64,000 bases of DNA, from positions 868,001-932,000 of the forward strand of contig NZ_AP024484.1 of the NCBI RefSeq assembly GCF_017347605.1, in the 5' to 3' direction. Positions 35,060-43,618 of the stretch are shown here, piece after piece (positions within the stretch are counted from its first letter, which is position 1; every line of letters starts with the position of its first letter). Below the pieces are notes generated by a model. That model saw only the letters and a list, made by a program, of their open reading frames with translations. It was not told the origin of the DNA and made no database searches. The position numbers and the translations under genes were made by a program. This DNA comes from Prevotella herbatica. GTDB lineage: Bacteria > Bacteroidota > Bacteroidia > Bacteroidales > Bacteroidaceae.

Positions 35060-35147
35060 AGACGTTTCTTCGATGAATTAAAAACGTTTGATCGTAGGAA
35101 TAGAAACGTTATGGCGTATGAATGGAAACGTTTGATCGTAGGAATAG
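35060..35147. repeat. 22-bp tandem repeat (about four units)
   Basis: ACGTTT recurs at 35062, 35084, 35106 (as ACGTTA) and 35128, an exact 22-base period. The second and fourth units share AAACGTTTGATCGTAGGAAT; the first and third are diverged. The 22-base period equals that of the left palindromes and of the GTTGTC motifs in the element arms. Confidence 0.75.
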
Positions 35148-35257
35148 AACACCGGTAAATCCAATAGAAAAATAGTATCGTAAATCCACGATTTATTAAA
35201 AGTAACAAAGCACACAAGCATAACAATCTTATTATTCGTTTTCTCGAAATACGAGAT

Positions 35258-35322
35258 AGTGATAAGGCCCTAATCACTCTGCAAATTACGAAGCAATACG
35301 GAGTGATTAGGGCCTAATCACT
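35258..35322. repeat. long hairpin inside element copy 2
   Basis: The 24 bases at 35258-35281 pair with 35299-35322 at 22 of 24 positions; the core is GGCCCTAATCACTC. A smaller dyad TCTCG-AAATA-CGAGA lies just before it. No T-run follows, so it is not a simple terminator. Confidence 0.7.
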
Positions 35323-35689
35323 AAATAAAACACATTGAATTTTTCCACCCTATACTTTGAATCAGAGTACATGTAAGAAGCAGAAGCCTATCCATAATTT
35401 GGAAAAAATCACCAAAAACAGGTGTATTTTGGCTTTTAATGTCACTTTTACCCCGATAATGTCACTTAATGTCACTCGCCAAACCCCGATAAACAAAGGG
35501 TTTGTGACAAAGTGACATTAGTGACATTAAAAAAAACTTTTCTAGTAGAGTGTCTTTAGCCGGAATAGGTTTACATTTGTTATTAAATAAGTTGTCTGAC
35601 CTTACCTGATTGGTTGTCATTCAATCCAATATGGTTGTCACCTTCCCGAATTAGTTGTCGGTTGATGAAAATTCTGTTACAAATATTTT

Positions 35690-37801
35690 TTATTTTGCTA
35701 TTTCATATTTTAATACGCAACCGTTCTTTCGATCGGCATCAGCTCCTTGACAATCTGCAGAATAAGGACTTCCGTCATCAGGATGCTTACACAGATAGTG
35801 CTGCGTCTTCATTGACAGAAGCATAAACTGATTACCCAGCATATCCTGCCAAACAAAATCTTCTGCTTGATTCTTGTCAGCAATGAGTCTTACATCACCC
35901 GACATTCCGATTCCGGCAATATACACATATCTTCCGTCTGCACATTGCAAGTTCACCTTTCCGTTGCCTTTGTCAACAACGACAAACTGTGAATGACTTC
36001 CATTGCTATCACTTGATCCTTGCCATGTAGAGTGCAACATTCCATGAGGCATAGCATAAGCAGGATTATTATCAGCAAGATTGAATATCTTTATCGTTTT
36101 GCCATAAGGAATATTACCAGAACGATCTGCCATAGGTTCGTCTACAATGAAATCGTCAAAGTCAGCATATCCTCCATTGTTTCCCTGTGTGTTGTAAGCA
36201 TAAAGGGCTGTGCGAACTCCTTGAAATGTACGCATCTGATATGATGATATGATTGTGTCACCAATATTTGTCCATGTTATATTGTCAAGAGAATAAGAAT
36301 ATCTTAATTTGCTCTCATCATAATTACCCCATAATCTTAACCAAACAGTCCTTTTAGTCAACGGCTGTTTTATTTCCTTATTCGTATTCTGATCATACCA
36401 ACGAATATACATCTTACCCGCTGACTTTACTATACCCAACAATGCACTTGGAGCGTTGATAACTCCCAATCCACAATTGTCACCGTCTTTAATTCCTGAT
36501 AGGTCAACCTTTACAGATGTCGTACTAACCGGTCCTATCGCACGCTGTGTAAGTGAATTCTTCGCCCACAACAGTTGGTTGGCAAACATTGAATGCAATC
36601 TCAGTACGCCCTTCTTTTCTGACAGCGACCACTTATTTTCAACAGGATTATGATTCCATTGCCATATTGGTTTCAAGGTCTTACCTTCAAAATCATCGCA
36701 TCTATCATAAGGTGCTTCTGGTAAAGGAGTAGAATTATTAGGTTTGAACCATGTTCGTGGACTACGTCCCAAATTCTTTTCAAGACCGAAATATGGCCAT
36801 CCATCAACCCAAGTAACTGGTGACAGACAAGTTGTACGTCCCACAGCATTGAAGTCCTGCATAGAAATACCCCACCATTTACCATCTTCAGCCTGTACAA
36901 TACCACCCTGATGGATAGTTGAAGCCGATAGAACAGTCGGATTCGGTTTGTTTTGTGTAAACTTAAAACCTTCCTCTGGTATAGGACTTCCTAAACTTAC
37001 GTTGCCAATTGTCCAAGCAGCTGAATATCCAAACGATTCACGAGCACTGATTACACAAGTCTCATAAGGTCCGAATATATTCTTGCTTCTTGCACACTGC
37101 ATTCTACCCATTGGAGAATAGTCTGCAGAAATGATATAATACATTCCATTTATTTTATATATATGGTGCCCCTCTCCCATTGCATTACCTTCTGGAATAA
37201 TTATTCTCTCAGAACCTTCAACAGGTCCGCTCAAATCAGGTTTCAACTGGGTACAAGTTACGTTGCCATACTTATGTATTGCGTATATTTTACCATCATC
37301 ATCAAACAATACAGACAAGTCATATATATCTCCGTTAATACGTTTATGAGTCCACGGACCATTTATGTTATCAGCAATATACACATGAAGTCCATGACCG
37401 TTTATATTAGAGAACACATAAAACTTGCCATTATGATAACGGATGCATGGTGCCCATATTCCTTGTCCGTAAACAGTCTTTCCTTTATCAAGATTAAACT
37501 CAGGAAAACTTCTATCAAAACGATCAAAACAATATGAGGCAAACTTCCAGTTAACCAAGTCTGTAGAATGCAATATGACTATTCCTGGAACGCAATGCAT
37601 AGTCGTGCCAGCAAGATAATAATCCTTACCAACACGAATTATGTCAGGATCAGAAAACTCATCATAAAACAAAGGATTGGTATATGTTCCATTACCATTG
37701 TCTGCGCTCCACGACTTATGCTTTATGACTTTTTGCTTATTACCCGCAGAAACATTACTCACAGATAATAATACTAAAAAAAATAATAGTTTAAATTTCA
37801 T
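35690..37801 (-). CDS. multidomain glycoside hydrolase family 43 enzyme
   Basis: A 703-residue exported enzyme (signal MKFKLLFFLVLLSVSNVSAG). Residues about 38-350 are the GH43 propeller: FSDPDIIRVGKDYYLAGT (Asp about 51), LFDDDGKIYAIHKYG and EGNAMGEGHHIYKING with the likely acid Glu. Residues about 370-555 form a concanavalin-like GH43_C2 domain (DFEGKTLKPIWQWNHNPVEN, FQGVRTALYAYNTQGNNGGY). The last about 130 residues look like a beta-trefoil/fascin-like module (GKVNLQCADGRYVYIAGIG, QFMLLSMKTQHYLCKHPD). Beta-xylosidase or arabinofuranosidase activity is likely. It is the last gene of the SusCD locus, possibly with its own promoter. Confidence 0.87.
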   Translation of the reverse strand: MKFKLLFFLVLLSVSNVSAGNKQKVIKHKSWSADNGNGTYTNPLFYDEFSDPDIIRVGKDYYLAGTTMHCVPGIVILHSTDLVNWKFASYCFDRFDRSFPEFNLDKGKTVYGQGIWAPCIRYHNGKFYVFSNINGHGLHVYIADNINGPWTHKRINGDIYDLSVLFDDDGKIYAIHKYGNVTCTQLKPDLSGPVEGSERIIIPEGNAMGEGHHIYKINGMYYIISADYSPMGRMQCARSKNIFGPYETCVISARESFGYSAAWTIGNVSLGSPIPEEGFKFTQNKPNPTVLSASTIHQGGIVQAEDGKWWGISMQDFNAVGRTTCLSPVTWVDGWPYFGLEKNLGRSPRTWFKPNNSTPLPEAPYDRCDDFEGKTLKPIWQWNHNPVENKWSLSEKKGVLRLHSMFANQLLWAKNSLTQRAIGPVSTTSVKVDLSGIKDGDNCGLGVINAPSALLGIVKSAGKMYIRWYDQNTNKEIKQPLTKRTVWLRLWGNYDESKLRYSYSLDNITWTNIGDTIISSYQMRTFQGVRTALYAYNTQGNNGGYADFDDFIVDEPMADRSGNIPYGKTIKIFNLADNNPAYAMPHGMLHSTWQGSSDSNGSHSQFVVVDKGNGKVNLQCADGRYVYIAGIGMSGDVRLIADKNQAEDFVWQDMLGNQFMLLSMKTQHYLCKHPDDGSPYSADCQGADADRKNGCVLKYEIAK

Positions 37802-37967
37802 TCCAATCTATATTATTTCATTCATACTTTATAAGCTACAGCCTCATTGAAAGATATATTCTTAAACACATTTATATACAATACATCAGCCATTAACACC
37901 AATATTTTTTAAATACCTCGAGTTAGTTATTAATATATTGTCATTACGATTTCTCATAAGGCGCTTA

Positions 37968-37975
37968 CAAATGTA
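37968..37975 (-). promoter_or_regulatory. possible -7 element before the multidomain GH43
   Basis: TACATTTG on the minus strand matches TAnnTTTG. It lies in the 213-base gap between the MG2-like gene and the GH43 gene and would give a leader of about 160 bases. No good -33 element is visible. Confidence 0.35.
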
Positions 37976-38014
37976 ACTAAAAAAGCCATCACAATAGATA
38001 TTTATATGTTACAT

Positions 38015-40627
38015 TTATTTATCCTCATGAAACAAATACCGCGAATAGCTATCATAACCAACATTATAGAACTCATTTTTATCATAAAGAACAGCATCAA
38101 TTAAAACAGAGGAAGTATTTGATGAATTATACAAATCAACGGTTACTTCTCCGTTATTATCTGTACATAAATTCGGATTCCAATATAATGTTCGGCGCTT
38201 ATCGGAGGCATTTATCTTCTCTGGTTCATATTGCGGCGAATGAAACTCAACAGGTGCACTATATCCCTGCACAAAAGTATGCCTAATACCACGTGTCCTT
38301 CCATTCTTTCGTTCGGCATCCCAGTCTTCATCTGTAGTTATTGAACATATAACAACATCATTGATGGAGTTAATGTCATGTTCATTATTCAACTCTATTC
38401 CTGACCAATAATCGGTCTGCTGTTTCCTCGTCATATTATTTCCACTAATATTATAAACATCATCGTTATTACCAGTATTATCCTTATAAAGACATAATGA
38501 CTTAATCTTATCTACATCATTTTTTATAAAAAGGAAGCCTACTTTTTGACCATTTACATAAAAAGTTATAGGCATATTCCTATAAGTAATAGCATCAGAG
38601 TGATTGCTATTATAGGCACTAGTATCTGCATCAGAATAATACGATATGTTTACATGAATATTATCATTCAACTTTTCAAGCAAATCAGGTACATCCATAA
38701 TTTCTCGACCTTCATCTCGTTCATTATCTATGAATCTTCTTACATCATAATAACCTATAAGATTGCGGTTGAAAATCTTTGTGAAATTATTCACATTTAG
38801 TTTTTTCTTTCCTAAGACAACAACATCATCGAGGATTATCGCATTATCAGCCAAAGACTTATTATATACAGAGTCAACAGCCATAATACTCTTTTTATTA
38901 ATTAGTATATTGTCCCAAACAGGATGAGTCTCTTGGAAATCAAAGCTTCTTAAAGTTGGAGCAAAATTTCTGGATAGCAATACGTTTGCCCAACGATTAT
39001 TTTGCTTCCCATCTTTTTTCGTTTGTATGAATGTTTCTGCCACACCTTCAAGATTATCTATCGGGACTTTAAAACTACCAGTTGAGTCTGTGGTAATCAT
39101 TCCAGCATAATAATTAGAATCTTTGCGCAACACAAAACTAGTATTCAGGTTCTTTTGTAATTTCCCGAAAAGAGACTTCACCTGTCCTGTAAGTTCCAAT
39201 CTATCTTCCGGCTTATACTTTGGTAAATTATTGCTACTATATATTGAAGAATAATCATATTTTCCAACAGCCCGAACAAGTAATAAATTGTCTAATTGTC
39301 TTCTTCTATTTACATTTTTGTCAATCAGGTAATAATGTGGCGACTCTACATATCCTCTTAATTCAGATGTAAGTGCAAATTCTGTTGCAACGTCATTATC
39401 ATATTCCTTATAATCAGACAAAATATCATTCCTAACAGACATTGACAACCGAGCGTTTCTAATAGGCTTATTGTCTTCATCCGTGAATTTCAATTTACAT
39501 GTTATTTTTTCATAAGGTTTATATATTGATTTATCAGTAGAAATTAGACTATTAACTCTTTTTGAAGAATATATAAAACACGGACGGTCGCAGATTACTT
39601 TTCCCGTAGAGTTTACCAATAGCACGTGGCAAACACCAGCAGAAAGCCCTTTTGTGTTAATATGCAAACTGATGCTATTATTGTCCTTGAAATATAACTC
39701 ATGATACAGTAAAGGTACTGATTTTGAAAAGACAAACAATGCTATAGGTTCATTTTGTATAGTAGATCTACGGCATACGGATAATTCGAGCACGCTATCA
39801 CGGTTATCAACATGCATAACATAACCTGAATCAACAGCCATTGGTTGGAAAAACTGGTATTCTTTACCTTTGTATTCAACCTGCACGTATGATAGTTTAT
39901 CACCAGGACAATACATAAAACTACCTATTCCGTTATGTAATGAAGTTATAGGGGTCATAGCCTTACCATTTTCATCACATAACATGCCTTTAATATCAAC
40001 AAGTCCACTATCTTTACTTTCTGTTTCAAAAGCGACCATAGAAGGGATGCCTTTAACCAGTTGTCCTCCTTCTGGGAAAAAACGCATTAATAAACTTGGA
40101 ACTTTCTCAATAGGACGTTTATTCATACTATTATCCAAACCATAACTGGCAATTGTTCTTGGCTCTTGAAGGTTTTTCCTTTTATTATATACTAGTATAA
40201 CTTTTGAAAAACAAGAATTATTAAATCCAAGCATCCATTTTGTAAAAGCCCTAACCTCAAAATAGCCTGTAAAGAAAGCATTACTCAAAGGTATACAGCA
40301 AGTCCCTTCCCCATTAGATAGTTTAACGATTCGCCTATCAACAACATTTCCTAGCTGATCAAGCAATTCTATATAAAGAGGTCTGCTTATTTGACTCAAG
40401 CTATCCTTAGATACATCCACAACATACGCCTTTATCCATATTGAGTCTCCCTGATAATAACTAGTATTATCAAATTGCAGAAATACTTTTTCGGCAGGAC
40501 ATGTTTCTGAATAAAGGCGTGCATTATCAAATAATCGTGCAAAAGCATTTCTCTCCACAGGCATAGCGCCTATGGAGAGATGCCAAACAACCCAAACTAT
40601 AATTACAAAGATAAACTTTTTGCTCAT
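38015..40627 (-). CDS. large exported MG2/macroglobulin-like protein
   Basis: An 870-residue protein with N-terminal signal (FIFVIIVWVVWHLSIGA). Residues about 40-150 (AEKVFLQFDNTSYYQGDSIW, IKAYVVD) match the MG2-type beta-sandwich that opens many Bacteroidetes macroglobulin-like proteins. Further Ig-like domains follow (KSIYKPYEKITCKLKFTDED). The C-terminal third has a stretch recalling TonB plug domains (DVPDLLEKLNDNIHVNISYY, MPITFYVNGQ). It starts 31 bases after the DUF1735-type gene in the SusCD operon. Role unknown; a surface or periplasmic scaffold is possible. Confidence 0.62.
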   Translation of the reverse strand: MSKKFIFVIIVWVVWHLSIGAMPVERNAFARLFDNARLYSETCPAEKVFLQFDNTSYYQGDSIWIKAYVVDVSKDSLSQISRPLYIELLDQLGNVVDRRIVKLSNGEGTCCIPLSNAFFTGYFEVRAFTKWMLGFNNSCFSKVILVYNKRKNLQEPRTIASYGLDNSMNKRPIEKVPSLLMRFFPEGGQLVKGIPSMVAFETESKDSGLVDIKGMLCDENGKAMTPITSLHNGIGSFMYCPGDKLSYVQVEYKGKEYQFFQPMAVDSGYVMHVDNRDSVLELSVCRRSTIQNEPIALFVFSKSVPLLYHELYFKDNNSISLHINTKGLSAGVCHVLLVNSTGKVICDRPCFIYSSKRVNSLISTDKSIYKPYEKITCKLKFTDEDNKPIRNARLSMSVRNDILSDYKEYDNDVATEFALTSELRGYVESPHYYLIDKNVNRRRQLDNLLLVRAVGKYDYSSIYSSNNLPKYKPEDRLELTGQVKSLFGKLQKNLNTSFVLRKDSNYYAGMITTDSTGSFKVPIDNLEGVAETFIQTKKDGKQNNRWANVLLSRNFAPTLRSFDFQETHPVWDNILINKKSIMAVDSVYNKSLADNAIILDDVVVLGKKKLNVNNFTKIFNRNLIGYYDVRRFIDNERDEGREIMDVPDLLEKLNDNIHVNISYYSDADTSAYNSNHSDAITYRNMPITFYVNGQKVGFLFIKNDVDKIKSLCLYKDNTGNNDDVYNISGNNMTRKQQTDYWSGIELNNEHDINSINDVVICSITTDEDWDAERKNGRTRGIRHTFVQGYSAPVEFHSPQYEPEKINASDKRRTLYWNPNLCTDNNGEVTVDLYNSSNTSSVLIDAVLYDKNEFYNVGYDSYSRYLFHEDK

Positions 40628-40658
40628 ATAGATTTTATTAAAAAGAATCTACTGATTC

Positions 40659-41591
40659 TCATTTACTTCTTTGTTCTTCTATCCAATCTTTTACGATTCG
40701 TAGTTCATCAGAAGTCTTTCTTTCCTTATATAAATATCCCTTCGTTTTCCAGTGAACGCCTGTTGAAGGGTCTACATATTCATACCACAATTCATATATT
40801 TTCATATCAGGATGATAAACACCGCCACCATCTATAATATTAAACTTATCAAATGTAGAGAAAGACAAAGTATTATCATCGTTAACCTTTATCTTAAAAG
40901 TATAAGAAGAACGATAATCCTGATTCTTTGGCGTTCCATCATTCCATTCATTACGATAATGGAACATTCTTATGGTCTTTCCGTCGTCTATAGCAGAAAG
41001 ATAACGAGGCATTACATAATTCAAAGAGTCATTTGGATTACTCAAGTTCTTAATCATACCATCCATATAATACTGTCCAGAATACTTATTTGCCAGATTA
41101 AATCTAACCAAAACTGTAGTATCGCCCTCGGCAATATTATAGGCTGATGTAGATTTTATGCGAAGTCCCATCATATACATGGAATCACATTCCAAGCTCT
41201 TAGGATTTACATAAATATAAAACCTACCTGTAGCATTTCCAGCCTTTACCGTAATATTCTTCTCTGGTATCGAATATATATCATTAGAAAGGAAATTAAA
41301 ATGTCTACCTTCGGCTGACAGTTCTCTATCGTTATACCTTATTACGGCAGCAGAATCTTGACATATACTAGCCATCACATCCTTAGATAATGAAAGCGAA
41401 CCACTCACGCCCAAAGACATGATAACAGTATCTTTATCATAAGAAAGATCAAGAGACTTATACAATATTTTCTCGTGAGCACCGACAATATATACTTTTT
41501 GCGGATATTGATCGTTGTCCAATGGCCAATCGTAATCACAACTTGTTAATGTCACTACGGCCACGAATAATACGAATAATATTTTTTTCAT
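40659..41591 (-). CDS. DUF1735/DUF4361-type surface lipoprotein
   Basis: A 310-residue lipoprotein starting at MKKILFVLFVAVVTLTSC (Cys 18). I chose this ATG at 41591 over one 39 bases upstream because the signal peptide begins here and the gene then does not overlap susD. The body (KVYIVGAHEKILYKSLDLSY, ITVKAGNATGRFYIYVNPKS, FHYRNEWNDGTPKN) fits the DUF1735 plus DUF4361 arrangement of SusCD-linked glycan-binding proteins. It probably binds the target glycan at the cell surface, next to SusC and SusD. Confidence 0.72.
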   Translation of the reverse strand: MKKILFVLFVAVVTLTSCDYDWPLDNDQYPQKVYIVGAHEKILYKSLDLSYDKDTVIMSLGVSGSLSLSKDVMASICQDSAAVIRYNDRELSAEGRHFNFLSNDIYSIPEKNITVKAGNATGRFYIYVNPKSLECDSMYMMGLRIKSTSAYNIAEGDTTVLVRFNLANKYSGQYYMDGMIKNLSNPNDSLNYVMPRYLSAIDDGKTIRMFHYRNEWNDGTPKNQDYRSSYTFKIKVNDDNTLSFSTFDKFNIIDGGGVYHPDMKIYELWYEYVDPSTGVHWKTKGYLYKERKTSDELRIVKDWIEEQRSK

Positions 41592-41620
41592 TGTTATTTC
41601 TAAATTAAAATGTACACAAA

Positions 41621-43603
41621 TTATTCCCATCCAGGATTCTGAACTAATTTCTTGTTACGCTCCAATATACCTTGATCTATTGGATAGAAATACATCTTGT
41701 TCTTAAAAACTCTTTTCATAGTTTTCTCTGTATTCCAAACTTTTACAGTATAAAATTGTCTGCGTTCTGCCATTTTAGCAGAGACATCAAAACCTGTAAC
41801 TGGTTTATTATACTCAGTATAAGCATCTTTCCATCTGCGTAAATCATAATAACGATGATCCTCAAAAGCAAACTCTACTCTATATTCCTGTTTCAGTAAA
41901 GCCTTCATTGTTTCATAATCGGCAGCCTGAATATCAGTAATTCCAGGTAAACCTGCGCGGTATCTTACCTGATTGAAATAATAAACCATTTGAGATACAT
42001 CTCTAGAGATTGTATTTCCTGTGTCAGGATCCTTATATGGAGACTTCAATTCATTCATAGCCTCAACATATCCCAACAAGACTTCGGCATAGCGCACTAT
42101 TGGATATGTTTTAGCCTTCACATCACCCTGCCAGCTACGAATATCCTCTTGATTTACCCATTTACGAGATGTATAACCAGTACGATTATAGTCAACCTTT
42201 ACAGTGCCTGTAGGTTGTGCATTACCGTCTTTATAATACGTACAAACAAAGTTCTTGAAGTTTTCAGTTCCTCTGTATGAAGAACAAGGCCATACACAAT
42301 AGTTAAAACCAATTGACGCATAAAAGCGAGGTTCACGATTATCATCACAATGAGCTCTTTCTGGTGCCAGAACATATTCTCCAGAGAAAGATTTACCCTG
42401 ACCGACAGCCTCCCAAGACTTTTCATCATCAGTAGCTTCGCTAAACTGTCTGCCATCAGCCATCCTATAAGAGTTTATCATATCCTGAGTAACACTATAT
42501 CCATTAATACCACCGAGTGTATTAGGATAAACGATCCAATCGTCATTACCATTATTACGAGTATAGAAATATATCAACTCCTTATTATGCTCAGGTTGGA
42601 CAGTTCCATCAAACAGCGATTTATAACTCTTATATGGATCAATGTTGCCTGCTCCATTAGGGAAATCAGAATGTGACACCGTTGATGGTAATTCAAGAGT
42701 TCCAGAGGTGTGAGAGTTACCCTCTGTACGTTCCACCGTGTTAAGTGCGTATTTATTCAGATCAATAACCTGCTTATATACTGCCGCAGCCTGTCCCCAT
42801 CTTGTATTATCTTCCTGTTGAGAGATAAACGGAGTCCCATCAGTGCGCTTCCAATCAGCATAATAGGTATTGCCATTAAACAAAGGGCTTGCCCAAGTAA
42901 GCAACACGCGAGCTTTCAGTGCAAGCGCAGCACCACGTGTTGGTAAATACTGAAAAGCCACCTCGCGTTCTAAAGGTAGATTATCGGCTGCCTTTGTGAA
43001 GTTTCCAACTACATATCTGACACAATCGTCATAAGAAGAGCGCTCTACAGAAGCTTCATTAGCTGGTGTATCGGAATCATAAGCCTCATCAGGTTCAATA
43101 GGAACAGGACCGTAAAGTCTCATAAGCTGATAATAGAAATAAGCTCTTAAGAAATATGCACGTCCCATATAATCACGCAACTCATAATCAGTGAGTTCTT
43201 TACATTCGTTTATTCTCTTTAAAAGTATATTGGCTTTTCTGATACCTTTATAGTAATTTTCCCATGGATTAAACTTTGTATCACGTGGTGTCACTTCATC
43301 AATAAGTAGATACTCACCTCTGTGATTGCCGTCAGCCCAAGGTACAATAGCTTCATCTGCGGCTAGTCCACTTGGAGAATAAGCATCGGTAGACCAAATC
43401 ATTGATTCATCAGGTAAGAAAGAAGATGAACCGTTAATATACTGCGTGAGTCTGTCCTTTGAAATGAATACTGAATCGATAGTAACTTGGTCGTATATAT
43501 ATTTATCAATATCCAGAAAAGACTCACAAGAGCTGTTTATAGCTATGCCAGTGATAGCCATAAAACCACAAGATATCTTTATTACTTTATTTTTTAATTT
43601 CAT
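41621..43603 (-). CDS. SusD/RagB-family outer-membrane lipoprotein
   Basis: A 660-residue glycan-binding partner of the SusC porter. The lipoprotein signal ends at SSCESFLDID (Cys 26). The TPR-like helices and C-terminal RagB/SusD domain are visible in YRMADGRQFSEATDDEKSWE, YPIVRYAEVLLGYVEAMNEL, YRVEFAFEDHRYYDLRRWKD and the closing KNKMYFYPIDQGILERNKKL, VQNPGWE. It follows the SusC gene by 15 bases. Substrate cannot be read from the protein alone. Confidence 0.95.
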   Translation of the reverse strand: MKLKNKVIKISCGFMAITGIAINSSCESFLDIDKYIYDQVTIDSVFISKDRLTQYINGSSSFLPDESMIWSTDAYSPSGLAADEAIVPWADGNHRGEYLLIDEVTPRDTKFNPWENYYKGIRKANILLKRINECKELTDYELRDYMGRAYFLRAYFYYQLMRLYGPVPIEPDEAYDSDTPANEASVERSSYDDCVRYVVGNFTKAADNLPLEREVAFQYLPTRGAALALKARVLLTWASPLFNGNTYYADWKRTDGTPFISQQEDNTRWGQAAAVYKQVIDLNKYALNTVERTEGNSHTSGTLELPSTVSHSDFPNGAGNIDPYKSYKSLFDGTVQPEHNKELIYFYTRNNGNDDWIVYPNTLGGINGYSVTQDMINSYRMADGRQFSEATDDEKSWEAVGQGKSFSGEYVLAPERAHCDDNREPRFYASIGFNYCVWPCSSYRGTENFKNFVCTYYKDGNAQPTGTVKVDYNRTGYTSRKWVNQEDIRSWQGDVKAKTYPIVRYAEVLLGYVEAMNELKSPYKDPDTGNTISRDVSQMVYYFNQVRYRAGLPGITDIQAADYETMKALLKQEYRVEFAFEDHRYYDLRRWKDAYTEYNKPVTGFDVSAKMAERRQFYTVKVWNTEKTMKRVFKNKMYFYPIDQGILERNKKLVQNPGWE

Positions 43604-43618
43604 AGCTTTTGATTATTA

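Larger units (their letters stand above)
34531..35618. mobile_element. non-coding element related to copy 1 (copy 2, decayed)
   Basis: The left end (34531-34690) matches the inner part of the left arm of copy 1: CCAGAAAAAGTTTTTT, TAATGTCA-type repeats, CCCTTTGTTTAT, and ATATGCA beyond. The right end (about 35400-35618) matches the reverse complement: TAATGTCAC repeats, CGCCAAACCCCGATAAAC, AAAGGGTTTGTGACA, then GTGTCTTTAGCC and GATTGGTTGTC. The outer 28-base terminal repeat of copy 1 is absent at both ends and the left arm is the more diverged. The interior is unrelated to copy 1. No coding frame is credible. Confidence 0.65.

Noticed and set aside
41592..41630. N-terminal extension of the DUF1735-type lipoprotein
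   Set aside because: The 13 extra residues would precede a complete lipoprotein signal and overlap the susD end, so the downstream ATG is preferred.
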